Source: an uncultured Lachnospiraceae bacterium
GTDB taxonomy: Bacteria; Bacillota; Clostridia; Lachnospirales; Lachnospiraceae
DNA: 62,125 nt
Direction of reading: 5' to 3'
NCBI GenBank assembly: GCA_905234245.1
Contig: CAJOGN010000028.1
Coordinates: 1 to 62,125, forward strand
Part shown: piece by piece, positions 1 through 8,871 of the stretch
How the letters are laid out: each line of letters begins with the position of its first letter
How positions within the stretch are numbered: position 1 is the stretch's first letter
Program-made: the position numbers and the translations under genes
Notes under the pieces: model-generated
Seen by the model: the letters and a program-made list of their open reading frames with translations, nothing else
What the model was told of the DNA's origin: nothing
Database searches by the model: none

Positions 1-1
1 A

Positions 2-598
2 GATGTTCATGCAAAAGAAAAGAATGGAGAGCATTTTGACTGCGAGGTTCAACGAGCAAATGAAGGTGCATCACCAAGGCGTGTGAGATTCCATTCTGCG
101 ATGTTAGATACGCGCATGCTTAAAGCCGGACAGAGTTTTGATGAGTTAAAAGATTCATATGTAATCTTCATTACAGAGAATGATTATTATGGTCAAGGAA
201 AGCCGTTATATTATGTTGAAAGAATAGTTAATAATAATAAAATATTTAAAGATGGGAATCACATAATATACGTAAACGCATCCTACGAAGGTGACGATAA
301 TTTAGGTAAACTTCTCAGAGATTTAACTAACAGGACAACAAGTGGGTTTTACTATAAGGAGTTGGAAAAAGGAGTAAAACATTTTAAGGAAACGAAAGAA
401 GGGAGAGAGATTATGAGTGAAGCAGTACAAAAGTTTGCAGAAAAGTATGCGAAAGAATACTCCGAAGGACAATATGATAAGGGTATAGTGGACTCTATTA
501 AGAACATAATGAAAAACATGAAAATGTCTGCCGAGCAGGCAATGGATGCGGTAGGAATACCTAAGAGTGAACACAAGAAATATATGACAATGCTATAG
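2..598 (+). CDS. PD-(D/E)XK nuclease family (Rpn/transposase-like) protein, 5' truncated by window edge
   Basis: The frame is open from the window edge. A GTG at 83 is internal, because the residues before it (DVHAKEKNGEHFDCEVQRA) are the family's conserved core. The D..EVQ pattern there is the catalytic D and E-x-Q of the PD-(D/E)XK fold. It is followed by YVIFITENDYYG and IIYVNASY, which are typical of the widespread Lachnospiraceae 'PD-(D/E)XK nuclease family transposase' proteins. The C-terminus is a charged helix ending in a small motif (MSAEQAMDAVGIPKSEHKK) resembling the HTH-like tail of this family. These proteins are thought to be DNA endonucleases linked to RecA-independent recombination (Rpn family); no activity can be shown here. 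The N-terminal part lies outside the window. Confidence 0.8.
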   Translation, partial: DVHAKEKNGEHFDCEVQRANEGASPRRVRFHSAMLDTRMLKAGQSFDELKDSYVIFITENDYYGQGKPLYYVERIVNNNKIFKDGNHIIYVNASYEGDDNLGKLLRDLTNRTTSGFYYKELEKGVKHFKETKEGREIMSEAVQKFAEKYAKEYSEGQYDKGIVDSIKNIMKNMKMSAEQAMDAVGIPKSEHKKYMTML

Positions 599-650
599 AA
601 ATACTAGAGAAGTGCAGTGGACTTAAGAAAGCAGAAGAAAGGAAAGAACT

Positions 651-1088
651 ATGAGTACATTAGTAACATTTTTTAGTGCAGAGGGCACAACAGCGAAGGT
701 TGCAAAGGAATTCGCAGAAAGGATTGGAGCAGACATTTTCGAAATCGCTCCAGTAGAACCTTACACAAAGTCTGATATTAATTGGAAGAATCCTGTATCA
801 AGATGCAATAGAGAGCAGATGGGAGGCAAAGACGTGCCTGTTGCAGATAAGATTGATGACCTAAAGCAGTACGATACGGTGTATATTGGATTCCCTATAT
901 GGTACGGCCAGGCGCCTAGAGTTGTGTATACATTCTGCAAGGATTATGACTGGAGCGGAATTACAATTCATGCATTTGCCACTTCAGGTGGAAGCGGCAT
1001 TGGTAAGACGGCGGAGAAGCTGAAAAAATACGTTAGCGGAGCCGAGTCTGTAGATGCAAAGCTGGTAAGAAGTGCAAGTGAATTATAG
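651..1088 (+). CDS. Flavodoxin
   Basis: A 145-residue protein with a flavodoxin fold. The FMN phosphate-binding loop is at the N-terminus (FFSAEGTTAKVA, residues 7-18), the 60s-type loop is in YIGFPIWYGQAPR, and the third loop is in AFATSGGSGIG. It is a small cytosolic FMN electron carrier, or a flavodoxin-like NAD(P)H oxidoreductase; the redox partner cannot be told from the sequence. A GGAAAG-type ribosome site precedes ATG 651. Length is normal for short-chain flavodoxins. It lies 17 bases upstream of a PfkB kinase gene on the same strand, which probably reflects co-transcription rather than a shared pathway. Confidence 0.85.
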   Translation: MSTLVTFFSAEGTTAKVAKEFAERIGADIFEIAPVEPYTKSDINWKNPVSRCNREQMGGKDVPVADKIDDLKQYDTVYIGFPIWYGQAPRVVYTFCKDYDWSGITIHAFATSGGSGIGKTAEKLKKYVSGAESVDAKLVRSASEL

Positions 1089-1105
1089 GCGGAATATAAG
1101 AATCG

Positions 1106-1933
1106 ATGAGTAATATTAGGGGCCTATTCATAGGCATAACAAGTGTAGATATTGTATATAATTCGAATGAACCTTTGCCAAATGACAATGAGAAGGTAAT
1201 CATCAATGATTTCGAAATGAAAATAGGTGGGCCGGCGGCAAAGGCAGCCATGACCTGCGCTGAACTTGGTGGTGATGCCACTCTGATTACGTGCATTGGC
1301 GATTCGGCATTTGCGCAGTCTATCAGGGCTCAGATAGAGGTGGCAAATGTGAAGGTCTATGATTTGGGAATTGGTAAGGTGGATAATCCTAACATTTCCT
1401 GTGTCTATATAAGGGAAGATGAGGCGAGCCGCACCATCATAAGCGGCATCAATCACTTGGAGGCAGGTGCATTTGCCCCACAGATTATTGCTGGCCATTA
1501 CGATTATTGCCTCTACGATTGCAATCTCATCAATCTTACACCTGAGATTGTAGATGCCCTCAGCGACAGGGATATTCCTCTTGTGCTAGACTGTGGCAAC
1601 TGGAAGAAGAACATTGAGCCGGCGCTTAAGTATGCAGATACAGCAATATCTTCAGCCTGCTTTAAGTCGCCTGCGGAGGATGACATATTTGCACTAGGTC
1701 AGTCCTACAATATTGAAAATGTTGCTATGACTAGGGATGGCGATTCCATATTATACAGAACAATTGATGATGAAGGTGAAATTCCAGTAGAAAAGATAGA
1801 TAATTGTAACAGCTCTGGGGCAGGTGATGTGTTCCACGGAGCGTTTTGCTATTACTATTATCATAAGAAGAGAAGCTATGTTGATGCGCTAACTAAAGCA
1901 TCAATCTACGCCACCGACTATGTGCGTGGTTAA
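1106..1933 (+). CDS. PfkB family carbohydrate kinase
   Basis: A 275-residue ribokinase-fold sugar or nucleoside kinase. The PfkB features are visible: an N-terminal substrate-binding Gly-Gly segment (KIGGPAAKAAM, residues 37-47) and the C-terminal signature NSSGAGDVFHGAF, with the catalytic base at about Asp241. The GAGD forms the anion hole. Substrate cannot be assigned; the family covers ribose, fructose, adenosine and others. The ribosome site is weak and the start at ATG 1106 was chosen because the first strand (IRGLFIGITSVDIVY) follows immediately. It is probably co-transcribed with the flavodoxin gene, and it converges with the transporter gene on the opposite strand. Confidence 0.85.
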   Translation: MSNIRGLFIGITSVDIVYNSNEPLPNDNEKVIINDFEMKIGGPAAKAAMTCAELGGDATLITCIGDSAFAQSIRAQIEVANVKVYDLGIGKVDNPNISCVYIREDEASRTIISGINHLEAGAFAPQIIAGHYDYCLYDCNLINLTPEIVDALSDRDIPLVLDCGNWKKNIEPALKYADTAISSACFKSPAEDDIFALGQSYNIENVAMTRDGDSILYRTIDDEGEIPVEKIDNCNSSGAGDVFHGAFCYYYYHKKRSYVDALTKASIYATDYVRG

Positions 1934-1953
1934 AGGCTTTAAAGATAAGACAC

Positions 1954-3159
1954 CTAAGCAGCCTTCTTCCTAGACTTAACTAATGTCAAGCATATCACAA
2001 GCGCCACAATATACAATATAAATGCAGTAAACACAATATAGTTGTAGTTATTATCGCTATTCTTAAGAATTATCTCTGACAAGTTATTGCCAGTCAGTCC
2101 AGCAATAGCCCAGGCTGACAGGGCAAGACCATGAATCTTACTAATGTTATTCATTCCGAACTTAGAATCCAACAACGCTGGTAGGGTAGAGAATCCACCA
2201 CCATAGCCCAGGTTAACAACCATAAGCATTATGATAATCACAGCACCGTAGTCAAAAGGAACTGCAAGACCACATATAACAGCGCAGGAAATGAAGATTA
2301 TCTGATAGATTGTTGTTCTGTCCTTAAGCCTGTCTGATAATGTGGAATATCCAATTCTACCAAGTGCATTACAAAGCGCAGTAATAGATGGTACAACGCT
2401 AATTAACAGTATTAGAATTTCCATTCCTGCGAATTTGTTATTTAAGAATTGCTTCTCGTATGTAATAAGCATAAGTCCACAGTGAATGTTGAGATAGAAC
2501 ATAAGCCAGATGCCCACGAAAGTCTTGTTCTTGAACATTGTAATAGGCTTGAATGAACTTGAATCTTCTTTTGATTCCACCCAGCCCTCTGGCTTTTTTA
2601 ATAACAAATGTCCAACGAACATCATGACAAAATACACGAAGCCCAACACGATGAACATTGTCTCTATATTATATGTTGTCTGAAGAAGCTCCATAACAGG
2701 AGTTGCGATTGCTTTAGCAAGACCGAAGCCCATAATGGAGATTCCTGTGGCAAGACCTTTGTTATTCTTGAACCACAGCATAAGCGTCTTAACAGGTGTC
2801 AGATAACCGATTCCAAGTCCGATTCCCATTATTACTCCGTAGAATAAGTAGATTAACACCAGGGCCAGAACTCCAGTACAATACTTAATGGTAAGTCCTG
2901 TACCTAGCATTCCTACAGTAAAGCAGATGCAGGATACTAATGATGATTTATGAATATCTATTTCTACCAGATGACCAGCGAAGGCCGCCGACATTCCTAA
3001 GAAGAATATTGCAAGTGAGAATGCCCATCCCACCGAAAATGTGGACATGCCAATCTGCTGCGCAATTGACTCCTTGAAAGTACTCCAACAATACACAGTA
3101 CCTATAGAGCAGTGAATGAGTAGTGCTGGAATTGCAGCTCGAATCCATTTGTTATTCAT
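1954..3159 (-). CDS. MFS transporter, oxalate/formate antiporter (OFA) family
   Basis: A 401-residue membrane protein with about 12 hydrophobic segments. The opening (IPALLIHCSIGTVYCWSTFK) and the loop GLGIGYLTPVKTLMLWF with a following WF-NNKGLATGI segment are hallmarks of OFA-family major facilitator proteins, which exchange small carboxylates or other anions. The basic C-terminal end (KSRKKAA) is cytosolic. The real substrate in this organism is unknown; many OFA members are not oxalate transporters. The gene runs opposite to its neighbours and shares a 173-base divergent region with the flavoprotein gene at 3333. Its ribosome site reads AGGTC-type just before ATG 3159. Confidence 0.85.
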   Translation of the reverse strand: MNNKWIRAAIPALLIHCSIGTVYCWSTFKESIAQQIGMSTFSVGWAFSLAIFFLGMSAAFAGHLVEIDIHKSSLVSCICFTVGMLGTGLTIKYCTGVLALVLIYLFYGVIMGIGLGIGYLTPVKTLMLWFKNNKGLATGISIMGFGLAKAIATPVMELLQTTYNIETMFIVLGFVYFVMMFVGHLLLKKPEGWVESKEDSSSFKPITMFKNKTFVGIWLMFYLNIHCGLMLITYEKQFLNNKFAGMEILILLISVVPSITALCNALGRIGYSTLSDRLKDRTTIYQIIFISCAVICGLAVPFDYGAVIIIMLMVVNLGYGGGFSTLPALLDSKFGMNNISKIHGLALSAWAIAGLTGNNLSEIILKNSDNNYNYIVFTAFILYIVALVICLTLVKSRKKAA

Positions 3160-3332
3160 CTTAGGTTAGACCTCCGTTAATATGTTGAATAGAATATTAC
3201 TTACTTATGTAATATATGTTATACTAAATGAGTCTATAAATATGTCTAAAAAAACTACGCGAGGATAATATAATATGAAATTATTTACTAATCATTCGGA
3301 CATATCATAATTTAGTATTAAGGAGGCTAATT

Positions 3333-4676
3333 ATGAATATTCTCATTTTGAATGGTTCGCCAAAGGGTGAGAACAGCATAACATACCAACATGTGGAGTA
3401 TCTTAAGCGCAAATACCCAGGGCATCTATACAGGACAATTAACGTGGGAAGCAGGATTAGAAGCATTGAGAAGGACTTTAGCGAGTCCAAGGCTGACCTT
3501 GAGTGGTCTGAGCTTATTATATTCTGCTATCCCGTATACACATTTATTGTGCCGGCACAGCTACATCGTTTCATCGAGCTTATTAAGGAAGATGGTGTGG
3601 ATTTATCTGGTAAATGTGCAACACAAATCACAACATCTAAGCATTTCTACGACATAACTGCACACCGCTTCATTGAGGAGAACTGCGCTGACCTTAAGAT
3701 GAATTATATTAAGGGACTGTCTGCTGACATGGAGGATTTGTTAAGTAAGAAGGGCAGGAAGGAAGCAAAGGATTTCTTCAACTATGTTTTATGGAATGTT
3801 AAGAATGGTTTTGCAGAAAATGCATTTATGGCGCCACCTATGGACATAAAGCTACACTCTGCATCACTTCCTAAGAATTCTTCTATTAAGACTAATAAGA
3901 AGATTGCTCTTGTGACTGATATTGATACAGACAATAAGGTATACCATAATTTGGACACCATGATTAAGAGATTTGTCAACCGATATCCTGGAGAAGTAAA
4001 TGTAATTAATCTAAGAGAGTTCCCGTTTATAGGGGGCTGCTTAGGCTGCTTTAACTGTGCGACAGACGGCAAGTGTATATATAAGGATGGCTTCGATGAT
4101 TTTCTAAGAAGCAATATTAATGATGCAGACGCTGTTGTATTCGCATTTTCCATAAAGGACCATTCTATGGGATATCGCTTCAAGCTATTCGACGACAGGC
4201 AATTCTGCAATGGTCATAGAACAGTGACTATGGGCAAGCCAGTAGGCTACATGGTGGATGGTAATCTGACAGTTGAGAGAAACCTTCTAACCGTAATCGA
4301 AGCAAGGGCTCAGGTGGGTGGCAATTTCCTTGCAGGTGTGGCAACTAACGAGACTAACCCTGATGAAGGAATAGATAAGCTGGTTAAGAGCATTTACTAT
4401 GCCATGAGAAAGAATTACAATCCGCCTAAGAATTTCTATGGTGTGGGCGGCCTTAAGATATTCAGAGATCTTATATATCAGATGCAGGGACTTATGAAGG
4501 AGGACCACAGATTCTACAAGGAGAATGGCTTCTATGACTTCCCGCAAAAGCACAAGGGCAGGGTGCTTGGAATGTATCTTGTATCCGCCATGATGAATAA
4601 TGAGAAGCTGTCTAAGAAGGTCTCAATGATGGACGGAATGATGATGATGTATAAGAAGGTCCTTGATAAGGATTAA
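3333..4676 (+). CDS. Two-domain NAD(P)H-dependent FMN reductase / iron-sulfur flavoprotein
   Basis: A 447-residue protein built of two flavodoxin-like halves. The first (residues 1 to about 175) starts with LNGSPKGENSIT, an FMN phosphate loop, and contains CYPVYTFIVPAQ. The second (from about residue 188) contains the compact cysteine motif C236-x2-C239-x2-C242-x5-C248, matching the iron-sulfur flavoprotein (Isf) type [4Fe-4S] motif. It is probably a cytosolic flavin-dependent oxidoreductase; substrate unknown. The C-terminal 100 residues (KEDHRFYKENGFYDFP) are helical and specific to this long form. A strong AAGGAGG precedes ATG 3333. A small membrane protein and a carboxylesterase follow on the same strand. 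Confidence 0.75.
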   Translation: MNILILNGSPKGENSITYQHVEYLKRKYPGHLYRTINVGSRIRSIEKDFSESKADLEWSELIIFCYPVYTFIVPAQLHRFIELIKEDGVDLSGKCATQITTSKHFYDITAHRFIEENCADLKMNYIKGLSADMEDLLSKKGRKEAKDFFNYVLWNVKNGFAENAFMAPPMDIKLHSASLPKNSSIKTNKKIALVTDIDTDNKVYHNLDTMIKRFVNRYPGEVNVINLREFPFIGGCLGCFNCATDGKCIYKDGFDDFLRSNINDADAVVFAFSIKDHSMGYRFKLFDDRQFCNGHRTVTMGKPVGYMVDGNLTVERNLLTVIEARAQVGGNFLAGVATNETNPDEGIDKLVKSIYYAMRKNYNPPKNFYGVGGLKIFRDLIYQMQGLMKEDHRFYKENGFYDFPQKHKGRVLGMYLVSAMMNNEKLSKKVSMMDGMMMMYKKVLDKD

Positions 4677-4717
4677 TTATCGGATTATGGGAAATGTGTA
4701 AGAGAGGAGGTAATTAG

Positions 4718-5362
4718 ATGACATATCCCAACGCCGCAAGTGGAATTAAGAAACTTCATATTGCTGAAATACTTATCATTATAGGAACGCTTATTGACAA
4801 CATATTCTATGTAGCATCTAACATAGTTGACATGAATACTTTTGTTCATTCTGTAAGCAAAACAGTTCTTGTACTTATAGTGGTTATTCTGCTGATAGGT
4901 GACATACTTGTTATGAGTGGTGACGTACTTAATATAGTAGGTCTTAATAAAGCCAGTAAGGATGCTAAGCTATTCAGGCTGCCATTATTTTTGTCGGTGG
5001 CAATGATTGTTGGACAGATTGCAATTCGTGTAGTCTTCTACGACCAGGAAGCTGTACTGGCCACTGAATGGCTTGAATTCGCAGAGGACGTAATTGAGCT
5101 GGTTCAGATGGTATGTGTAATTGTTGTGTGTAGAAGGCTGGCGAGAAATCTTGGTGGAGATAAGCTTATAGATGCATCTAGAAGAATGATGATATTTGTG
5201 TACGTAATCATTGGTGTAAGTGTTGTGATAAATGTTGCTGCATTCTTCTCAGAAACTATAATACTTATAGTCTCAGTAGCGGCTGGAATTTGCGAATTCG
5301 TAACACTCTTTGCCTATCTTCGCTATGTAGATAAGGCTATAGAATTTCTTGAGGAGAATTAG
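4718..5362 (+). CDS. Integral membrane protein of unknown function
   Basis: A 214-residue protein not assigned to a family. About six hydrophobic helices are visible, near residues 14-35, 44-64, 85-105, 125-142, 152-172 and 176-197. The ends are short and the N-terminus has no cleavable signal peptide. GAGGAGG upstream of ATG 4718 gives a clear start. It lies 41 bases after the flavoprotein gene and 31 bases before the carboxylesterase gene, so the three are probably one transcript. The context suggests a membrane partner of one of them, but nothing in the sequence shows which. Confidence 0.65.
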   Translation: MTYPNAASGIKKLHIAEILIIIGTLIDNIFYVASNIVDMNTFVHSVSKTVLVLIVVILLIGDILVMSGDVLNIVGLNKASKDAKLFRLPLFLSVAMIVGQIAIRVVFYDQEAVLATEWLEFAEDVIELVQMVCVIVVCRRLARNLGGDKLIDASRRMMIFVYVIIGVSVVINVAAFFSETIILIVSVAAGICEFVTLFAYLRYVDKAIEFLEEN

Positions 5363-5393
5363 AGTAATTAGACATAAAAAGGGGGGAAGTTAA

Positions 5394-7235
5394 ATGGCTT
5401 TTACAATTGTTGTAGTAATACTTACATTACTTTATCTGGTTGTCTTGGAGTTGTCCAAGAATATGATTATCGGATGGATTATCGGAATTATAATTGCAGC
5501 GGCAATGATTGCAGTTAGATTCTATCTTAAGAAACAGGGGAAGAACAAGAAGGGGATTTTGGCTCTTTGCTGGGTCGGCTTTTTCGTTCTTCTTGGTGCT
5601 AATATGCTTATTACAGGGCCGCCTGAGAAGCAGGTCAGTGCCGTTGATAATAAGAATCCTGAGGTTACAAGTGTAGTTCATGTTAATGAAGGCGACTTAA
5701 CAGGTGTATATAATGAGGACAAATCAGTTGCAGTATATGCTGGAATCCCATTTGCCAAGCCGCCTGTGGGAGACCTTAGATTCAAGGAACCTCAAAAGCC
5801 CGAAGCGTGGCAGGGAGTCAAGGCGTGTGATAAGTTCGCACCAATGGCTATGCAGTCTAGGACCAATCCCTTCTATGACAGTCTGACACATATATTGGGC
5901 TGGCATGACTATGAGATGAAGATAGGAGATGAATATGTTGAGGCAATGAGCGAGGATTGCCTGTATCTTAACGTATTTGTTCCGGAAGGGTATAAGGGGG
6001 AGAAGCTGCCTGTTATATTCTATATTCACGGAGGTTCTCTTAATTCTGGACAGCCCTCTTATACAGAGTATAGAGGAGAGAATCTCGCCAAGAAGGGCGT
6101 TATCTATGTCAACTGCGCATATCGTGTAGGTGTATTCGGATATTATGCCGCAGATGACCTTAAGGCAGAGTCGCCTAACGGTACAACAGGTGACTATGGT
6201 CTCCTAGACCAGATTGCAGCGCTTCAGTGGGTAAGAGACAATATAGGAAGCTTTGGTGGAGACCCTGACAGAATTACTATAGCCGGAGAATCTGCCGGTT
6301 CGTCCTCTGTCAATGCTTTATGCGCATCTCCCCTTACTGAGGGAATGTTCCAGTATGCAATAGGTGAGTCGAGCAGCATATTGCCCTACAAGCCATATCA
6401 CACATTCCGTGATTATGAGGATGCTAAGGAAGAAGGAGATACAGTCAGGAAAGAATTCGGCGCAGCGTCTTCAGATGACCTAAGGAAGGTGGCTGCTGAT
6501 AAGCTTGTAACTACCAAGTCTAAGCAGAACGCTATGACGATTGACGGATACGCACTGCCCGAGATGCCTTATGTCACATATGAGAGAGGGGCTAATCACG
6601 AGAAGGCACTTCTTAACGGTTTCAACGGCAAGGAAGCAGATGTATTCCTTATGACTTATGAGGCTACCAAGGATAATTATATAGAATTATTAGAAAAGGC
6701 TTTGGGTGATTATGCTGAGGAAATGGCACAGCTTGTTCCGCCTACAACTCCTCAGAGAGACGAGTACTTCATAATCGACCAGGGTGGAGATGCCAAGGGA
6801 GCACTTGACACCGTATATTCTGCGGCGTGGTTCTCTTATCCTCATCATATATGGAGCAATTATATGATTGCGCAGAATAAGCCTTGCTATGAATATAACT
6901 TCACCAAGAAGAATAAGGTAATCTCTGACAACCATGCAGGTGAGTTGCCCTATGCGTACGGCAATCTGTGGCGTCATCCGGGCTTGTACAGCCAGGAAGA
7001 TGATAAGCTCTCGGAGATAATGCAGCAGTATTGGGTTAACTTCGTTAAGACAGGAGACCCTAACGGCGAAGGTCTTCCAAGATGGGAAATGCGAAGTGCT
7101 GACCAGTCTAAGCTTATCAAGCTTGATACTAATATTGAAATGGTGGAAGATCCCAATAATGCAATATACACCATAATAGACAAGTATCAGCAAAGTGAGA
7201 GAGCCAAGAGAGAGGCAAAAGCCGCTAATCAATAG
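5394..7235 (+). CDS. Membrane-anchored type B carboxylesterase (COesterase family)
   Basis: A 613-residue protein. Residues 1-75 contain two or three hydrophobic helices; the remainder is a complete carboxylesterase/lipase alpha/beta-hydrolase domain, presumably extracellular. Family signs: AGIPFAKPPVGDLRF, SEDCLYLNVFVP, the oxyanion-hole segment YIHGGS, and the nucleophile elbow GESAGSS with Ser300. His514 in NHAGELPYAYGN is the likely catalytic histidine, and an acidic residue around NGKEADVF may complete the triad. It hydrolyses carboxylic esters; in a rumen-type organism feruloyl or acetyl ester release is plausible but is inference. The N-terminal helical anchor is unusual, as most family members are soluble or secreted. 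A hairpin terminator follows at 7272. Confidence 0.85.
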   Translation: MAFTIVVVILTLLYLVVLELSKNMIIGWIIGIIIAAAMIAVRFYLKKQGKNKKGILALCWVGFFVLLGANMLITGPPEKQVSAVDNKNPEVTSVVHVNEGDLTGVYNEDKSVAVYAGIPFAKPPVGDLRFKEPQKPEAWQGVKACDKFAPMAMQSRTNPFYDSLTHILGWHDYEMKIGDEYVEAMSEDCLYLNVFVPEGYKGEKLPVIFYIHGGSLNSGQPSYTEYRGENLAKKGVIYVNCAYRVGVFGYYAADDLKAESPNGTTGDYGLLDQIAALQWVRDNIGSFGGDPDRITIAGESAGSSSVNALCASPLTEGMFQYAIGESSSILPYKPYHTFRDYEDAKEEGDTVRKEFGAASSDDLRKVAADKLVTTKSKQNAMTIDGYALPEMPYVTYERGANHEKALLNGFNGKEADVFLMTYEATKDNYIELLEKALGDYAEEMAQLVPPTTPQRDEYFIIDQGGDAKGALDTVYSAAWFSYPHHIWSNYMIAQNKPCYEYNFTKKNKVISDNHAGELPYAYGNLWRHPGLYSQEDDKLSEIMQQYWVNFVKTGDPNGEGLPRWEMRSADQSKLIKLDTNIEMVEDPNNAIYTIIDKYQQSERAKREAKAANQ

Positions 7236-7271
7236 TTGGTCAAAAATGAATAATATGATATAATAAGTAAG

Positions 7272-7307
7272 TGCGTGAAGCATAAAATATATGCTTCACG
7301 CATTTTG
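7272..7307 (+). terminator. Hairpin terminator after the carboxylesterase gene
   Basis: A 13-bp perfect stem (TGCGTGAAGCATA with its complement, 7272-7302) with a 5-base loop, followed by ATTTTG. It lies 37 bases after the esterase stop. The short T-tract makes it a moderate intrinsic terminator. Confidence 0.6.
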
Positions 7308-7332
7308 TGAGGAGTGTCGCAAGGAGGCTCAC

Positions 7333-7411
7333 AAGGAGTGTCGCCCGATTGTAGACCGACTTCGTCGGACGGGCTCCACGTGCAGCATTTTGGCTTCGCC
7401 AAAACGCAGCT
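7333..7411 (-). repeat. Tandem-GA structured repeat, copy A (reverse orientation)
   Basis: Read on the minus strand this has the same layout as the copies at 24408 and 26212. First comes a hairpin GCGTTTTGGC/GCCAAAATGC, then GCAC, then a stem GTG-GA-GCCCG paired with CGGGC-GA-CAC (plus-strand 7370-7379 with 7338-7347). Inside is a small CCGAC-GAA-GTCGG hairpin and the 3' tail is CTCCTTGT. The two GA dinucleotides face each other as a tandem G.A step. Further copies of the 3' end (GCGACACTCCT) are duplicated at 7310-7332. The element stops 3 bases before the tRNA. Confidence 0.7.
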
Positions 7412-7414
7412 TAT

Positions 7415-7487
7415 CGGGATGTAGCGCAGGTGGTAGCGCGCGTGGTTCGGGACCACGAGGCCGCAGGTTCGAATCCTGTCATTCCGA
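7415..7487 (+). tRNA. tRNA-Pro, anticodon CGG
   Basis: A cloverleaf folds completely. Acceptor stem CGGGATG pairs with CATTCCG (one G.T pair), and discriminator A is at 7487. The D stem is GCGC/GCGC. The anticodon stem CGTGG/CCACG closes loop TTCGGGA, giving anticodon CGG with G37. The T arm carries GGTTCGAATCC. No CCA is encoded. It has repeat copies on both sides. The longer reading frames that cross it are not genes. Confidence 0.95.
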
Positions 7488-7490
7488 GTA

Positions 7491-7635
7491 TGAAGCATTC
7501 CGACTATGTCGGAGTGCTTCACGTCGAGCGCCTTCGTGCGAAGCACGAACAAAAATGCGCGAGACACCTTGCGTCGAGCGCCTTCGTGCGAAGCACGAAC
7601 AAAAATGCGCGAGACACCTTGCGTCGAGACACCTT
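7491..7635 (+). repeat. Tandem-GA structured repeat, copies B and C (50-bp tandem)
   Basis: A leading hairpin (GAAGCATTCCGAC, loop TAT, and complement; 7492-7520) is followed by two 50-bp tandem copies at 7522-7571 and 7572-7621, plus a third partial 3' end to 7635. Each copy has GTC-GA-GCG paired with CGC-GA-GAC around an inner hairpin TTCGTGC-GAA-GCACGAA, and ends ACCTT. The unit is the same as at 24408 and 26212. It separates the tRNA from the HAD phosphatase gene and probably lies in that gene's leader. Confidence 0.75.
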
Positions 7636-7657
7636 TTTATTAATTAGGAGGACTTTC

Positions 7658-8800
7658 ATGGAAGAGAAGATGAAGAAACAATTAACAGTATTCAAAGTTA
7701 TTTCTGTTGTACTGTGCGTGGCACTTATTATTGTAAGTGTGTGTTATATTGCAGGAGTTGGATACAAGGGCTCTGATACTTCACAGCGTAGTGTGGTTGA
7801 TAAGTCTATTACAAGCTCTAAGAGCTCCGATCCGTTATCCTTGTGGAATGACAGTGCCAAGCTTAAGAGCGAGTTAACGTCATACGTTAAGGATGTTACC
7901 AAAGAGGGTGGCAAGGATTTTATTCCAGTGGCTGACAGAATAGCAGTATTCGATTTCGACGGTACATTATTCAATGAGACTGATCCTTATTATTTTGATT
8001 TTGCGTTGTATCTATATCGTGTAACAGAAGATCCTGAGTATAAGGACAAGGCTTCTGATTTTGAGAAAGAGGTTGCTAACAGAATCCTGGCTGTTGTAAA
8101 CGGTGCTAAGGATGATGCTTTAATGCAGGATCACGGTCGAGCAATTGCAACGGCATTTCAGGGTATGACAATTGACGAGTTCAATGAATATGTTCGTAAA
8201 TTCATGCAGATGGATATGCCAAGCTACACAGGTCTGCAGCGAGGTGACGGTTTCTACAAGCCTATGCTTCAGGTAATAGATTATCTGGAAGCTAATGATT
8301 TCAAGGTATTTATCGTTACCGGAACAGATGACATAATTAACCGTGGACTGATTGCTAATTCCACATTGCTTAATGTTCCTATGGAACAGATTATAGGCTC
8401 TAATCAGACTATTGTGGGAGCCAACCAGGGCGACAAGGATGGATTGCAATATACCTTGCGTGATGACAAGGTGGTTCTTGGTAATGAGTTCATAATCAAG
8501 AATCTTAATATGAACAAAGTATCGGCTATTGTTCAGAAGATTGGCAAGCAGCCTGTACTTGCATTCGGCAATTCTTCTTCTGACGCAAGTATGCTTAATT
8601 ATGCAATTAATAACAACAATTACAAGGCAGGGGCATATATGCTCTGCTGTGATGACTTAGACAGAGAGAACGGCAACACCTCTAAGGCTGAGAAAATGGT
8701 TAAAGAGAGTGAAGAGAACCGCTGGACTCCTGTATCTATGAAGAATGACTGGAAGACAATCTATGGTGATGGTGTAACCTATAAAGGGGCAGCTAAGTAG
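7658..8800 (+). CDS. HAD-superfamily phosphatase with N-terminal membrane anchor
   Basis: The start is ATG 7658 behind AGGAGG (7646-7651); a longer reading frame from 7430 crosses the tRNA and is rejected. The 380-residue product has a signal anchor at about residues 10-33, so the catalytic domain is probably outside the membrane. HAD motifs: DFDGTLFNE with the nucleophile Asp99 and acid/base Asp101; motif II in IVTGTDD; motif III/IV in LAFGNSSSDASML, where an aspartate-containing segment binds Mg2+. It resembles phosphoserine-phosphatase-like hydrolases of the haloacid dehalogenase group; the physiological substrate is unknown. It is followed 71 bases later by a chemotaxis receptor gene. Confidence 0.8.
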   Translation: MEEKMKKQLTVFKVISVVLCVALIIVSVCYIAGVGYKGSDTSQRSVVDKSITSSKSSDPLSLWNDSAKLKSELTSYVKDVTKEGGKDFIPVADRIAVFDFDGTLFNETDPYYFDFALYLYRVTEDPEYKDKASDFEKEVANRILAVVNGAKDDALMQDHGRAIATAFQGMTIDEFNEYVRKFMQMDMPSYTGLQRGDGFYKPMLQVIDYLEANDFKVFIVTGTDDIINRGLIANSTLLNVPMEQIIGSNQTIVGANQGDKDGLQYTLRDDKVVLGNEFIIKNLNMNKVSAIVQKIGKQPVLAFGNSSSDASMLNYAINNNNYKAGAYMLCCDDLDRENGNTSKAEKMVKESEENRWTPVSMKNDWKTIYGDGVTYKGAAK

Positions 8801-8871
8801 TACACTTGAGGCATGAATATAAGAAGTACTACATTTATAAATATAATGAGCATTGGAGGTATTAATAAACA

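Noticed and set aside
7415-7487. tRNA gene as a phage or island attachment site
   Set aside because: No integrase and no second copy of the tRNA 3' end were seen in the window.
7291-7657. Long plus-strand reading frames across the tRNA-Pro region
   Set aside because: They run through the tRNA and the structured repeats, have no ribosome site, and one only becomes coding at ATG 7658.
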